Source of the DNA: Aliihoeflea aestuarii
GTDB taxonomy: Bacteria; Pseudomonadota; Alphaproteobacteria; Rhizobiales; Rhizobiaceae
DNA: 64,000 nt
Assembly (NCBI RefSeq): GCF_024105665.1
Contig: NZ_JAAAMK010000009.1
Location: forward strand, 1-64,000
Direction: 5' to 3'
A program made the translations under genes and the position numbers. Each line of letters starts with the position of its first letter. The first letter of the stretch is position 1. The notes below the pieces were generated by a model. The model made no database searches. It was not told the DNA's origin and saw nothing but the letters and a program-made list of their open reading frames with translations. Positions 12,305 to 21,411 of the stretch are shown one piece after another.

Positions 12305-13558
12305 CTACTGCTTATCGAGCCCGTAGACGGAATGCAAAGTCCTGACTGCCAATTCCGTGTAGGCAGCGTCGATCAGGATGGAAATCTTGATCTCCGACGT
12401 GGTGATCGCACGGATGTTGATGCTGCGCTCGGCGAGCGCCTTGAAGGCGATCGCGGCGACGCCCGCATGGCTGCGCATGCCGATGCCGATGACGGAAACC
12501 TTCGCCATCCCGTCATCGTGCTGGATCACGTCGAATCCGATCGTTTCGCGGTTCTCGTCGAGGACCGCGATCGCCTTGCCGACATCGGCCGAGGGCACGG
12601 TAAACGTCATGTCGGTGCGCGAACCGTCTTCAGAAATGTTCTGGACGATCATGTCGACATTGATATTGGCCTCTGCGAGCGGCCCGAAGATGCCGCCTGC
12701 AACGCCCGGCCGGTCGGCGACGCGCCGCAGCGAAATCTGCGCTTCATCCTTGGCGTAGGCGATGCCTGTTACGACTTGCTGTTCCACGATTTCATCCTCG
12801 TCGCAAATGAGCGTACCGGGCGGGTTGTCGAAATCGCCCATGCCGGGGGCGTCCGGGTCCTCGAAAGAGGACCGCACGAAAGTGCGCACCTTGTGCACCA
12901 TGGCGAGTTCCACCGAGCGCACCTGCAGGACCTTGGCTCCCAGCGAGGCCATTTCCAGCATTTCCTCGAAGGAGATGCGGGCGAGCCTTTTCGCCTTGGG
13001 TTCGATGCGCGGGTCGGTCGTATAGACGCCGTCGACATCCGTATAGATGTCGCAGCGGTCGGCCTTGACGGCGGCGGCGATGGCGACCGCGCTGGTATCG
13101 GATCCGCCGCGACCGAGCGTTGCGATGCGGTTGTCCGGCGCAAGCCCCTGGAAACCGGCGACGACCGCGACCTGTCCCTCGCCGAAACGCTTGACCAGGA
13201 ACGAGCCGTCGATGTCCTGAATACGCGCCGCGCCATGGGCGTTGTCGGTCAGAATAGGAATCTGCCAGCCCTGCCAGGATCGCGCATGAACGCCCATAGA
13301 CTGGAGCGTGATGGCCAGAAGCCCGGCGGTCACCTGCTCGCCCGAAGCGACGATAGCGTCATATTCGCGCGCGTCGTGCATGGGCGAGGCCTCGCGGCAC
13401 CATCCGACGAGTTCGTTCGTCTTGCCGGCCATCGCCGAAACGACGACGGCGACCTCATGGCCGGCGTCGACCTCGCGTTTGACGTGGCGCGCGACGTTGC
13501 GGATACGGTCGAGGTCGGCGACGGACGTTCCGCCGAACTTCATCACGATGCGCGCCAT
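12305..13558 (-). CDS. lysC: Aspartate kinase
   Basis: This 417-residue enzyme phosphorylates aspartate, the first step toward lysine, threonine and methionine. It begins with the kinase signature KFGGTSVADLDRIRN. The amino-acid kinase domain spans about 1-235, with LGRGGSDTSAVA (about 149) and DVDGVYTTDPR (about 175). Two ACT domains (about 262-410) provide feedback control, as usual for the monofunctional alphaproteobacterial form. The ATG at 13558 starts exactly at the conserved MARIVMKFGG. No lysine riboswitch is visible upstream; the ABC permease gene ends 106 bp before it on the same strand. Confidence 0.97.
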   Translation of the reverse strand: MARIVMKFGGTSVADLDRIRNVARHVKREVDAGHEVAVVVSAMAGKTNELVGWCREASPMHDAREYDAIVASGEQVTAGLLAITLQSMGVHARSWQGWQIPILTDNAHGAARIQDIDGSFLVKRFGEGQVAVVAGFQGLAPDNRIATLGRGGSDTSAVAIAAAVKADRCDIYTDVDGVYTTDPRIEPKAKRLARISFEEMLEMASLGAKVLQVRSVELAMVHKVRTFVRSSFEDPDAPGMGDFDNPPGTLICDEDEIVEQQVVTGIAYAKDEAQISLRRVADRPGVAGGIFGPLAEANINVDMIVQNISEDGSRTDMTFTVPSADVGKAIAVLDENRETIGFDVIQHDDGMAKVSVIGIGMRSHAGVAAIAFKALAERSINIRAITTSEIKISILIDAAYTELAVRTLHSVYGLDKQ

Positions 13559-13664
13559 TTACGGAAGGTCCCGGATCAGAGAATGCAATTTCCGCCGCCT
13601 TTCGCGGGCGGCGCGGGTTGCATACTCAAATCATGTTCGCCGTGCAAGCAAGACCGACTATCCG

Positions 13665-14426
13665 TCAGGTCTTCAGCCGGTAGCCGGTGCGGAATATCCA
13701 GGCGGTGATGGCGAGGCAAACGGCCAGGAAGACGAGCGTCATGCCAAGGCTCACCCAGACATTCACATCCGACGTGCCGATGAAGCTCCAGCGGAAGCCG
13801 GAGACGAGATAGACGACGGGATTGGCGAGCGAGATCGTCTGCCAGACGGGCGGCAGCATATCGAGCGAATAGAACGTGCCACCCAGAAACGCGAGCGGCA
13901 TGACGATGAGCAGCGGGATGATCTGCAACTTCTCGAAGCCGTCCGCCCAGATGCCGATGATGAATCCGAACAGCGAAAAGCTCACCGAGATCAGCACGAG
14001 GAACAGCATCATGACGAAAGGATGCTGGATTTGCAGATCGACGAAGAAAGCCGCCGTGGCAAGGATCACGAGGCCGATCATGATCGATTTGGTTGCGGCC
14101 GCGCCGACGAAAGCCAGCAATATCTCGCCATAGGAAATCGGTGCCGACAGGATTTCGTAGATCGTGCCGGTGAATTTCGGGAAATAGATGCCGAAGGAGG
14201 CATTCGAGATCGACAGCGTCAGGAGTGACATCATGATCAGCCCCGGCACGATGAACGCGCCGTATTCGACACCGTCGATCGTCTCGATGCGCGAGCCGAT
14301 CGCCGCGCCGAATACGACGAAATAGAGCGAGGTGGACACCACCGGCGAGATGATGCTTTGCATGATGGTGCGGAAGGTGCGCGCCATCTCGAACGTATAG
14401 ATCGCCTTCACGGCCTGAAAGTTCAT
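13665..14426 (-). CDS. ABC-2 type transporter permease
   Basis: This 253-residue inner-membrane protein has six predicted hydrophobic segments and ABC-2 family features such as the N-terminal [19 protein letters not shown] and the middle [17 protein letters not shown]. It overlaps the upstream ATP-binding gene by 4 bp (ATGA) and should form an exporter with it. The family moves drugs, polysaccharides or lipids out of the cell; the substrate cannot be told here. Confidence 0.93.
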   Translation of the reverse strand: MNFQAVKAIYTFEMARTFRTIMQSIISPVVSTSLYFVVFGAAIGSRIETIDGVEYGAFIVPGLIMMSLLTLSISNASFGIYFPKFTGTIYEILSAPISYGEILLAFVGAAATKSIMIGLVILATAAFFVDLQIQHPFVMMLFLVLISVSFSLFGFIIGIWADGFEKLQIIPLLIVMPLAFLGGTFYSLDMLPPVWQTISLANPVVYLVSGFRWSFIGTSDVNVWVSLGMTLVFLAVCLAITAWIFRTGYRLKT

Positions 14427-15349
14427 GTCCGGTCCCTCACCAGGTCGACGAAGATGTCCTCGAGCGAGCTTTGCCGCGTCTCGAGATCGCGGAAGCGGAT
14501 ATTTTCGGCAGCAAGATCGGCCAACAGAGACGTAATACCGGGGCGCTCGGCCTGCGTGTCGTAAAGATAGACGAGACGCCTTCCGTCATCGGCCAGTTCC
14601 AGCCCGCGCCCTTCGAACGAGGCCGGCAGGGCCGCGAGCGGCTCGACCAGTTCCAGTTCCAGCCGCTTCTTGCCGAAGCGCCTCATCAGCGCAACCTTGT
14701 CCTCGACCAGGATGACCTCGCCCTTCGAGATGACACCGACACGGTCGGCCATTTCCTCGGCTTCTTCGATATAATGGGTGGTCAGGATGATGGTGACGCC
14801 GGTGGCGCGCAATTCGCGCACCATCGCCCACATGTCGCGCCTGAGCTCCACATCGACGCCCGCCGTCGGCTCGTCGAGGAAGAGCAGCTTTGGCTCATGG
14901 GCCAGCGCCTTGGCGATCATTACGCGCCGCTTCATCCCGCCGGACAGGTTGATGACCTTCTCGTCCTTCTTGTCCCAGAGCGAGAGCGTGCGCAGAATTT
15001 TCTCGATATGCGCGGGATTCTTGCTCTTCCCGAACAGCCCCCGGCTGTAGGAGATCGTTGCCCAGACGCTTTCGAATGCGTCGAGCGACACCTCCTGCGG
15101 AACGAGCCCGATGATCGAGCGGGTCTTGCGATAATCAGTGACGATATCGTCGCCATGGACGCTCACCGCGCCGCCGCTCGCATTGACGAGGCCACACACG
15201 ATGCCGATCAGCGTCGTCTTGCCTGCGCCGTTGGGTCCGAGGAGCGCGAAGATTTCGCCGGGTTGGACTTCGAGATCGACGCCTTTCAGCGCTGTGAACC
15301 CCGAAGCATAGGTTTTCGAGAGATTGCGGATCGATAATGCGGGCTGCAT
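14423..15349 (-). CDS. ABC transporter ATP-binding protein (ABC-2 exporter)
   Basis: This 308-residue cytoplasmic ATPase is the partner of the overlapping ABC-2 permease. It has Walker [10 protein letters not shown] (about 40), signature LSGGMKRRV (about 136), Walker [13 protein letters not shown] (about 156) and a C-terminal extension, as in the multidrug/polysaccharide exporter subfamily. The ATG at 15349 ([14 protein letters not shown]) begins the conserved N-terminus; an open extension of 33 codons upstream does not resemble the family. It is divergent from ubiG. Confidence 0.94.
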   Translation of the reverse strand: MQPALSIRNLSKTYASGFTALKGVDLEVQPGEIFALLGPNGAGKTTLIGIVCGLVNASGGAVSVHGDDIVTDYRKTRSIIGLVPQEVSLDAFESVWATISYSRGLFGKSKNPAHIEKILRTLSLWDKKDEKVINLSGGMKRRVMIAKALAHEPKLLFLDEPTAGVDVELRRDMWAMVRELRATGVTIILTTHYIEEAEEMADRVGVISKGEVILVEDKVALMRRFGKKRLELELVEPLAALPASFEGRGLELADDGRRLVYLYDTQAERPGITSLLADLAAENIRFRDLETRQSSLEDIFVDLVRDRT

Positions 15350-15508
15350 GGAATTCTTTTCTACTGGAGCGTGCGAGACGCATATAGGCGTCTCCTTCAA
15401 GGACGCAATCGACCATCGCGCGCCGACACCTCGCTCCTGACATTCCAATGCGACGGCTTGACATTTCCGCCCCCTCGCCCGACTTCACCTCTTCCGAAGG
15501 AGACAATC

Positions 15509-16258
15509 ATGTCGGATGCACAGCGCACCACCATCGACGCCGGCGAGATCGAGAGGTTCTCGAAACTCGCTCAGGAATGGTGGAACCCGAGCGGCAAGTT
15601 CAAGCCGCTGCACAAGTTCAATCCGGTCCGTCTCGCCTATATCCGCGATCAGGTCGCCGCCCATTTCGGTCGTGACCCGCGTTCGGCGAAACCGCTCGAA
15701 GGTTTGCGCCTGCTCGATATCGGCTGCGGCGGCGGCCTCTTGTGCGAGCCGATGGCGCGCCTCGGTGCCGATGTCGTCGGCGCGGACGCCTCGGAAACGA
15801 ATATCGAAGTGGCGAAGATCCACGCAGCCGAATCAAAAGTCGCGATCGACTACCGCGCGACCACGGCCGAAGCCCTGGCCGACGCCGGCGAGAAATTCGA
15901 CGTCGTCCTCAACATGGAAGTGGTCGAACACGTCGCCGACGTCGATCTTTTCCTGGGCAAATGCGCCGAGATGGTGAAGCCGGGCGGGCTGATGTTCGTC
16001 GCCACCATCAACCGGACGATGAAGGCTTGGGGCCTTGCCATCATCGGCGCCGAATACGTGCTCCAGTGGCTCCCGCGCGGCACGCACCAATATGACAAGC
16101 TGGTCACGCCGGCCGAACTCGAGGCCGGACTGACCCCCGGCGGCATGACGATCATCGACCGTTCGGGCGTCAGCTACAATCCGCTGACGGACCAGTGGAA
16201 CCGCTCGGCCGATCTCGACGTAAACTACATGGTTCTGGCGACGAAGCCGTCGGCGTAG
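15509..16258 (+). CDS. ubiG: Ubiquinone biosynthesis O-methyltransferase UbiG
   Basis: This 249-residue SAM-dependent enzyme carries out both O-methylations in ubiquinone synthesis. The family hallmarks are the N-terminal [19 protein letters not shown], the SAM motif [19 protein letters not shown] (about 69-87) and [12 protein letters not shown] (about 134). Start is the ATG at 15509, with GAAGGAGA 6 bases upstream. It is convergent with the DUF1178 gene, the two stops being only 9 bp apart. Confidence 0.98.
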   Translation: MSDAQRTTIDAGEIERFSKLAQEWWNPSGKFKPLHKFNPVRLAYIRDQVAAHFGRDPRSAKPLEGLRLLDIGCGGGLLCEPMARLGADVVGADASETNIEVAKIHAAESKVAIDYRATTAEALADAGEKFDVVLNMEVVEHVADVDLFLGKCAEMVKPGGLMFVATINRTMKAWGLAIIGAEYVLQWLPRGTHQYDKLVTPAELEAGLTPGGMTIIDRSGVSYNPLTDQWNRSADLDVNYMVLATKPSA

Positions 16259-16267
16259 TCCGTTCGA

Positions 16268-16693
16268 TCAATTGTGATCGTCGGGAAATACCGGCAACGG
16301 CATGAATTCGACGCCGTCCTCGGCGAGGCTCTTGACCTCGTCGACTGACGCCTCGCCGTAGATGCCGCGCTTTTCCGTTTCCCCGAAATGGATCTTGCGC
16401 GCTTCGTCGGCAAACTTGTCGCCGACATAGTCGGCGTTCTGGCGCACCGCGTCGGCCATTTCCTTGAGCTTGGCGAGCACCTGCTTCTGCTCCTCGCCGA
16501 CGGCCAGCGCGATCTTTTCCTTCTTCCGTCCGGTCGATACGGCGGGCGCCATCAGCGCCTTGCCGACCTTTTCGGAATGGCAGACGGGGCAGGAAACGAA
16601 ACCGCGCGCCTGCTGGCCCGTGAAGTCGTCATTGCTTCGAAACCAGCCATCGAATTCGTGGCCGGCGTCGCAAACCAGATTGAACCGGATCAT
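16268..16693 (-). CDS. DUF1178 family protein
   Basis: This 141-residue protein belongs to a conserved family of unknown function. A zinc-ribbon-like N-terminus has Cys near residue 8 (NLVCDAGHEF) and a CPVCHSEKVGKALMAP motif (about 35-38). The C-terminal half contains a helical region and the conserved DEVKSLAEDGVEFMPLP. It overlaps the upstream amidase gene by 4 bp (ATGA) and is the last gene of comF-grxC-nit-DUF1178, an order common in Hyphomicrobiales. Confidence 0.93.
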   Translation of the reverse strand: MIRFNLVCDAGHEFDGWFRSNDDFTGQQARGFVSCPVCHSEKVGKALMAPAVSTGRKKEKIALAVGEEQKQVLAKLKEMADAVRQNADYVGDKFADEARKIHFGETEKRGIYGEASVDEVKSLAEDGVEFMPLPVFPDDHN

Positions 16694-17535
16694 GATGCGT
16701 TTCTCAGCCCGCCTTCCGCGATGGTGAAATCCCGGGCATTCTTCAAATTGGGAACCTTGCCGCGCGCTTTGGCCACTTCGGCAATATCGATCTCGGCGAT
16801 CACCACGCCGGGCGCGTCACCATCCGCCTCGGCAAGGATTCTCCCCCACGGATCGACGATCATCGAGTGACCGAACGTCTCGCGCCCGTCCTCGTGCCTG
16901 CCGCCCTGAGCGGCGGCGATGACGAACGCGCCATTTTCGATCGCGCGGGCGCGCAACAGGACATGCCAGTGCGCTTCACCCGTCTGGCGCGTGAAGGCCG
17001 CCGGCACCGTCAGGACCGATGCACCGGCCATCGCCTGCGCACGAAACAGTTGCGGGAAGCGTAGATCGTAGCACACCGCAAGCCCGGCCCGGCCGAACGG
17101 CAGATCGACGACCGTCGACTGCTTTCCCGGCTCGTAGGTCGCCGATTCGCGCCAGCTCTCGCCATTGTCGAGATCGACGTCGAACATATGAATCTTGTCG
17201 TAAGTCGCCATCAGCGCGCCGTCCGGACCGAAAACGAAGGCCCGGTTGGCCACCTTGCCATCGGCCCGAGCGATTGCCGTGGAGCCGACATGAATGATGA
17301 TGGAAAGTTCCCGCGCGAGCTCGCCGGCACGTTTCACCAGCGCGTCCTCGTCATTGGACGTTATGATCGAGCGCAGCGCCTCGCGGTCCTTGACCAATGC
17401 GCCGGTCATTTCCGGCGACTGGACATAGGTCGCGCCCTGCGCCGCCGCTTCGCGCACCAGCGCCTCGAAATCGGCGATGTTGCGTTCGGGCGACGTGGTG
17501 GAGCGCATCTGAAGCGCGGCGACCTTGATCGTCAT
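16690..17535 (-). CDS. Carbon-nitrogen hydrolase (Nit2/omega-amidase-like)
   Basis: This 281-residue cytoplasmic enzyme belongs to the nitrilase superfamily. The Glu-Lys-Cys triad can be placed: Glu in VQSPEMTGAL (about 42), Lys in YDKIHMFDVDL (about 112) and Cys in AGLAVCYDLRFPQLF (about 151). It most resembles the Nit1/Nit2 branch, whose known activities are hydrolysis of alpha-ketoglutaramate or of deaminated glutathione as metabolite repair. The grxC neighbour fits a glutathione link, but that is inference. Its ATG overlaps the grxC stop by 4 bp. Confidence 0.92.
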   Translation of the reverse strand: MTIKVAALQMRSTTSPERNIADFEALVREAAAQGATYVQSPEMTGALVKDREALRSIITSNDEDALVKRAGELARELSIIIHVGSTAIARADGKVANRAFVFGPDGALMATYDKIHMFDVDLDNGESWRESATYEPGKQSTVVDLPFGRAGLAVCYDLRFPQLFRAQAMAGASVLTVPAAFTRQTGEAHWHVLLRARAIENGAFVIAAAQGGRHEDGRETFGHSMIVDPWGRILAEADGDAPGVVIAEIDIAEVAKARGKVPNLKNARDFTIAEGGLRNAS

Positions 17536-17798
17536 GAGGAGGCTCCGACAAGCATGGCGTCGAGCCTGCCCTCGCGGTCGAGCGCGTGCAACTCGTCGCT
17601 GCCGCCGACATGGCGGCCGTCGATGAATATCTGCGGAAAAGTGGATCGACCGTTGGCCTTGGCAATCATCTCCTGACGCAGTTCGGGCGAAAAGCTGGCA
17701 TCATGCTCGACATAGGCCGCGCCCTTCTTGTCGAGCAGCCGCTTTGCCGCTGCGCAATATCCGCACATCATGCGCGTATAGATTTCGACGTCCGCCAT
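17532..17798 (-). CDS. grxC: Glutaredoxin 3
   Basis: This 88-residue thiol-disulfide oxidoreductase uses glutathione. The active site is CGYCAAAKRLL (Cys about 13 and 16, the dithiol CxxC type), and the family motifs STFPQIFIDGRHVGGSDEL follow. Length matches bacterial GrxC. It overlaps the downstream nitrilase-family gene by 4 bp and lies 30 bp after comF. Confidence 0.96.
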   Translation of the reverse strand: MADVEIYTRMMCGYCAAAKRLLDKKGAAYVEHDASFSPELRQEMIAKANGRSTFPQIFIDGRHVGGSDELHALDREGRLDAMLVGASS

Positions 17799-17828
17799 CG
17801 TGATCCGTTCGGTGTTACCTGGTTAAGC

Positions 17829-18620
17829 CTATATAGGCGCTGGCCGCTCGCGCCGGAAGTCCCCCGGCAGGACGCGCGCGAAAGTCAGCACCGAGATTTC
17901 CCGCGCACCCGCCTTGCGCAGGCACGTCGCCAGCGCGGCCACCGTCGCCCCGGTCGTATAGACATCGTCGACGATGCACACATGCTGATCGCGCACCCGC
18001 TCCGCCGCTCGGTCAGGCACCTTGAAGGCGGCGCGTACATTGTCTTCACGCTCTTTCGATTTCAGCCCCACCTGCGGCACGGTCTTCTTGATGCGGATCG
18101 CAGCTTCTGGAACGAAGGCGACGCCCGAAATCCGCGCGACCGCACGCGCGAGTTCCGCCGACTGGTTGAATCGGCGGGTAAGAAAACGCTGGCGATGAAG
18201 CGGCACCGGCACGAGCATGTCGGCATCGGCGAGGATTTCGCGCCCGGCGCGCGCCATCCATCGGGCAAGCCAGGGCGCAAGGTCGGTCCGGTCCTGATAT
18301 TTGAGACTCTGGGCGAGCCGCCGCGCCGCGCCGTCATAGGCGACGGCCGCGCGCGACCGGTCGTAGGCAGGCGGCGACGCCATCACCGCCGGAGAGATGG
18401 CCCCCTCCCCCATATCCATGACGAACGGAACACCCGAAACGGCGCACCAGGGCTGTTCGAGAAAATGAACCTCGCCCCAACACGATCCACAAAGCGTGCC
18501 GCCCGCCGCCACGATCCGCCGGCAGCCAAGGCAGATGGGCGGAAAGAAAAGCGAGGTCGCGCCATCGGCGAGAAATCGCCCGGCGGACTTGATCTTCATC
18601 AATCGATCGGCAACGTGCAT
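17829..18620 (-). CDS. ComF family protein (phosphoribosyltransferase-like)
   Basis: This 263-residue protein has an N-terminal double zinc ribbon (CLGC and CGSC pairs, about residues 24-45) and a C-terminal type I phosphoribosyltransferase domain. The PRPP-binding motif CIVDDVYTTGATVAA is near 213-227. In naturally competent bacteria ComF helps single-stranded DNA uptake; in other bacteria the role is unsettled. I chose the ATG at 18620 (MHVADRL); a GTG 15 bases upstream is also possible, and both have weak ribosome sites. It is divergent from the methyltransferase gene and heads the comF-grxC-nit-DUF1178 operon. Confidence 0.92.
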   Translation of the reverse strand: MHVADRLMKIKSAGRFLADGATSLFFPPICLGCRRIVAAGGTLCGSCWGEVHFLEQPWCAVSGVPFVMDMGEGAISPAVMASPPAYDRSRAAVAYDGAARRLAQSLKYQDRTDLAPWLARWMARAGREILADADMLVPVPLHRQRFLTRRFNQSAELARAVARISGVAFVPEAAIRIKKTVPQVGLKSKEREDNVRAAFKVPDRAAERVRDQHVCIVDDVYTTGATVAALATCLRKAGAREISVLTFARVLPGDFRRERPAPI

Positions 18621-18675
18621 CCTGCCTCGCACCACCCCATATGCGGCTCTTTGCCGATATCATACCAACGAGCCC

Positions 18676-19536
18676 ATGGACGCAATCTTCGATCCCCGCC
18701 GTGTCTTGAACCACAAGCTTCGCGCCCTCGCACAGACAGGGCGGCACGGCGATTTCCTCATGCGCGCCGCGGCGGCGGAACTTGGCGAACGCCTGTCGAC
18801 GGTGAGCCGGCGTTTCGAGCGCGGCACTGTGCTTCATGGCGTGATCGAGACCGCAACCGAGGCGCTTGAAGCGACCGGCAAGGTCGACCGGATCGAACGC
18901 GTCGAGGCCGACAAACGGCTTCTTGGTACAGAAGCCGGAACGATTTCGCCTGTCGACCATCTCGATCTCGACGCCGAAAGCTTCGATCTGGCGATCTCGC
19001 TCTACGCGTTGGGCGAGGTGGACGACATTCCCGGTGCGCTCGTCCAGATCAGGCGAGCACTCAAGCCGGACGGCCTCTTTCTCGGCTGCCTTGCCGGAGC
19101 GGGCACGCTGGGCGAACTGCGCGAATCGCTTCTCGCAGCAGAAGCGGAAGTGACCGGCGGCGCGGCATCGCGCATCCATCCCTTCGTCGATATTCGCGAC
19201 GCGGGCGCACTTCTCCAAAGAGCGGGTTTCGCATTGCCGGTCGCCGATATGGACGAAACGATCGTGCGCTACGACACGATGTTTCATCTCATGCGCGATC
19301 TGAAGGCGATGGGCGCGACCAACGCGCTTTTGGGCGCGCGGCCCTTGCGCCGATCGGTTCTCGGCAGGGCGGCGGAAATCTACGCGGAACGGTTCGCCGA
19401 CCCCGATGGGCGCATCCGCGCGACCTTCGCGACGATATGGCTGTCGGGATGGGCACCACACGTCTCGCAACAGAAGCCTGCACGACGCGGCAGTGCAACA
19501 GCTTCGCTTGCAGATGCGCTGAAAAATCCGGGCTAG
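18676..19536 (+). CDS. SAM-dependent methyltransferase-like protein (BioC/NDUFAF5-like)
   Basis: This 286-residue protein resembles the BioC-like methyltransferases that lie divergently from comF in many Alphaproteobacteria and are related to the mitochondrial complex I assembly factor NDUFAF5. It starts MDAIFDPRRVLNHKLRAL and has the conserved SLYALGEVDDIPGALVQIRR and GLFLGCLAGAGTLGELRESLL (about 112-155). The usual glycine-rich SAM motif is weak, as in NDUFAF5. A role in methylating or hydroxylating a complex I subunit would be inference. The stop codon lies inside the terminator hairpin of the opposing pilin gene. Confidence 0.85.
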   Translation: MDAIFDPRRVLNHKLRALAQTGRHGDFLMRAAAAELGERLSTVSRRFERGTVLHGVIETATEALEATGKVDRIERVEADKRLLGTEAGTISPVDHLDLDAESFDLAISLYALGEVDDIPGALVQIRRALKPDGLFLGCLAGAGTLGELRESLLAAEAEVTGGAASRIHPFVDIRDAGALLQRAGFALPVADMDETIVRYDTMFHLMRDLKAMGATNALLGARPLRRSVLGRAAEIYAERFADPDGRIRATFATIWLSGWAPHVSQQKPARRGSATASLADALKNPG

Positions 19537-19546
19537 AAGAGCCCGG
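19522..19546 (-). terminator. Intrinsic terminator of the Flp pilin gene
   Basis: A 7-bp perfect stem (CCGGGCT with AGCCCGG, 5-base loop) begins directly at the pilin stop and is followed on the minus strand by a five-T run. Confidence 0.75.
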
Positions 19547-19723
19547 TTAGGGCGTGCCCCTCATCGCTTCGGAAATTTCGGCGCTGTTGTTCGTCCACAT
19601 GGTGACGACATTGCTGCTCGTTCCGGTCAGCGCACCCAGGATGCCGACGCCAATGAGCGCGACGATCATGCCGTATTCGATCGCGGTCGCGCCATCTTCA
19701 TTCTTCCAGAATCGATACGGCAT
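19547..19723 (-). CDS. Flp family type IVb pilin (orphan)
   Basis: This small gene, too short for many ORF callers, encodes 58 residues. The N-terminus is a short basic/polar leader (MPYRFWKNEDGATAIEYGMI), followed by one hydrophobic segment (about residues 19-41) ending in the SNVV region. The GATAIEYG sequence is the prepilin peptidase site, with processing expected after the Gly and Glu at mature position 5. These are the features of Flp/Fap pilins of tad systems. No tad assembly gene lies nearby, so it either uses a tad locus elsewhere or is a leftover. It has a strong terminator of its own. Confidence 0.88.
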   Translation of the reverse strand: MPYRFWKNEDGATAIEYGMIVALIGVGILGALTGTSSNVVTMWTNNSAEISEAMRGTP

Positions 19724-19823
19724 GACCGGCCCCGCTGATAAGATGGCGCGGTTTTACCAGCCAAATATTAGGAAGCTGCCAAGCAATATCGTTAAGCGGG
19801 CGTTGACTGCCATGCGCGCAATT

Positions 19824-20135
19824 TCAGCACGCACCCGTCCGTTCGCCTGTGTCGCGAATGATGCAGACGGCATTCGGGTCCGGCTGAAGCACGCTGCGGC
19901 GGATCGTGTAGCTGTCGCCTCCGCGCGCGGCGATCGAGCCTGTCGACATCATATCGACGCCCTGCGGAGGCACGGAGGCAACGGAACGCTCGTTTGCATG
20001 CCTGTCGGCGATCGGCACGAGGATGAGGGTCAGTGCAATCGCTGCCGAACCGAACAGAAGCGTGACGCGCAAAATTCCCGCGCTCGTGTCCGAAAAGCGC
20101 AGGTGCCCCGAAAAATCGTCCCAGCGGCGTGCCAT
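19824..20135 (-). CDS. Hypothetical single-pass membrane protein
   Basis: This 103-residue protein has one hydrophobic segment (about 21-40, RVTLLFGSAAIALTLILV) after a short cytoplasmic start (MARRWDDFSGHLRFSD). The periplasmic-side tail ends in YTIRRSVLQPDPNAVC and a final Cys, so the two cysteines might form a disulfide. I recognise the general type as a conserved hypothetical of this order but not a function. The ATG at 20135 is preferred because AGGGA lies 6 bases upstream; a GTG 30 bases earlier is less likely. Confidence 0.7.
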   Translation of the reverse strand: MARRWDDFSGHLRFSDTSAGILRVTLLFGSAAIALTLILVPIADRHANERSVASVPPQGVDMMSTGSIAARGGDSYTIRRSVLQPDPNAVCIIRDTGERTGAC

Positions 20136-20230
20136 GCAAATCCCTGCCTGCCCTATGAAATCCACGGGAATTTCGCAGGATTGACTGAATCATCGATTAA
20201 CGCGGCCACACAAATTAGATCAATTCGACG

Positions 20231-20647
20231 TCAAAGCAGATCGATCAGGAACGGGATCAGCGGTTCGTCGGCGGGCGGCATCGGATAGTCGCGCATTTTC
20301 GTCGGCCGCACCCATTTCAGTTGCTGGCCTTCCTGCGGCTGCGGGATTCCCCAGAAACGGCGGCACACGAAGAGCGGCATCAGGAGGTTGAAATCTTCGT
20401 AGGAATGGCTGGCGAAAGTGAGCGGCGCAAGGCAGGCCGTCTTCGTCTCGATGCCCAGTTCCTCGGCAAGCTCGCGCACGACGGTCTCTTCCGGCGTTTC
20501 GCCAGGTTCGACCTTTCCGCCTGGAAACTCCCACAAACCCGCCATCTGCTTGCCGGGCGGGCGCTGCGAAAGAAGCACACGGCCATCCGTGTCGACCAGT
20601 GCGCAGGCCGCAACGAGCAGCAGACGTTTGGACATATCGGCATTCAT
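20231..20647 (-). CDS. mutT: MutT-type Nudix hydrolase (8-oxo-dGTP diphosphatase)
   Basis: This 138-residue protein hydrolyses oxidised nucleoside triphosphates such as 8-oxo-dGTP to prevent mutation. The Nudix box is complete: GGKVEPGETPEETVVRELAE followed by ELGI (about 43-65). The N-terminal LLVAACALVDTDGRVLLSQRP and QMAGLWEFPGG are typical of MutT. It overlaps the upstream acetyltransferase gene by 4 bp (ATGA) and ends the ppiC-argJ-GNAT-mutT operon, an arrangement common in Hyphomicrobiales. Confidence 0.93.
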   Translation of the reverse strand: MNADMSKRLLLVAACALVDTDGRVLLSQRPPGKQMAGLWEFPGGKVEPGETPEETVVRELAEELGIETKTACLAPLTFASHSYEDFNLLMPLFVCRRFWGIPQPQEGQQLKWVRPTKMRDYPMPPADEPLIPFLIDLL

Positions 20648-21411
20648 GCCGGCTTGATCCTGTAGTGATAGGGATAGACCATGTCGAAGCCGAGCGAACG
20701 ATACAGCCCGAGCGCGACCATGTTGTCGGCCTCGACCTGAAGCCAGCCGATCGAGGCACCTTGCCTGCGCGCCCAGCCGAAAGCGGCCTCGACAATTTGC
20801 CGGCCGAGACCATGCCCGCGAAACCGGGACGCGGTGACGACTTCGAACAAGCCCGCAACCTGCCCGTCACAGACGCAGATCGCATTGGCGGCGGGTTCGC
20901 CGCCGATATCGATATGAAAAAGTCCGACCTTGGCCCGGATACGTCCGATCAACGCCTCGAAGCCCGCGGCATGGGCGGCATCGAGATTGTCCATGGCGAT
21001 CGCAACCCTGCCGAATTCCCCGACCGGGACCTCACCTGCTGACGACGTCGAGCCGAGTTCCATGTCGCCAAGATCGGCGCGCATGACCAGCGATGGGCTT
21101 TCCGTCTTCCATCCGGTCCGGTCGAGATGCGCCACCAATTCGGGGCTTGCCAGCGGGGACAGGCGAAAGGCCACTTGCCGTCCCGCATCTGCAAAACGTT
21201 CGCGAAGCGCGTCGATGCGCGCATCGATCCGCTCGCCATCGCCGCGATCGAGCGGATTGATCGAATTGAGCCGCCGCGCTTTCATGTCGGGCGTCAGGCG
21301 CACCGACCAGGTGCCGTCATAAAAAGTTGCCTGCGCCGGCCATGCACGAAAACCCGCCGCCTCGAAACGGCGCACGGACGGCAGATCGACCTTGGAGCCG
21401 ACCGGGCTCAA
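20644..21411 (-). CDS. GNAT family N-acetyltransferase
   Basis: This 255-residue protein has a C-terminal GNAT fold (about 125-250) with an acetyl-CoA loop resembling [20 protein letters not shown] (about 180-198) and the end motif [16 protein letters not shown]. The N-terminal half has the FRAWPA..GTWSVRL pattern often seen in acetyltransferases linked to argJ or mutT. The first usable start is TTG at 21411, which overlaps the argJ stop (TTGA), implying translational coupling. An internal ATG (MKARRLN, residue 36) would cut the conserved N-terminus. The substrate is unknown. Confidence 0.85.
   Translation of the reverse strand: MSPVGSKVDLPSVRRFEAAGFRAWPAQATFYDGTWSVRLTPDMKARRLNSINPLDRGDGERIDARIDALRERFADAGRQVAFRLSPLASPELVAHLDRTGWKTESPSLVMRADLGDMELGSTSSAGEVPVGEFGRVAIAMDNLDAAHAAGFEALIGRIRAKVGLFHIDIGGEPAANAICVCDGQVAGLFEVVTASRFRGHGLGRQIVEAAFGWARRQGASIGWLQVEADNMVALGLYRSLGFDMVYPYHYRIKPA

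Noticed and set aside
9967-12345. Long plus-strand open frame (about 790 codons) opposite ptsP
   Set aside because: Antisense shadow of ptsP, rich in Arg/His/Gln with no domain; ptsP itself is complete and conserved.
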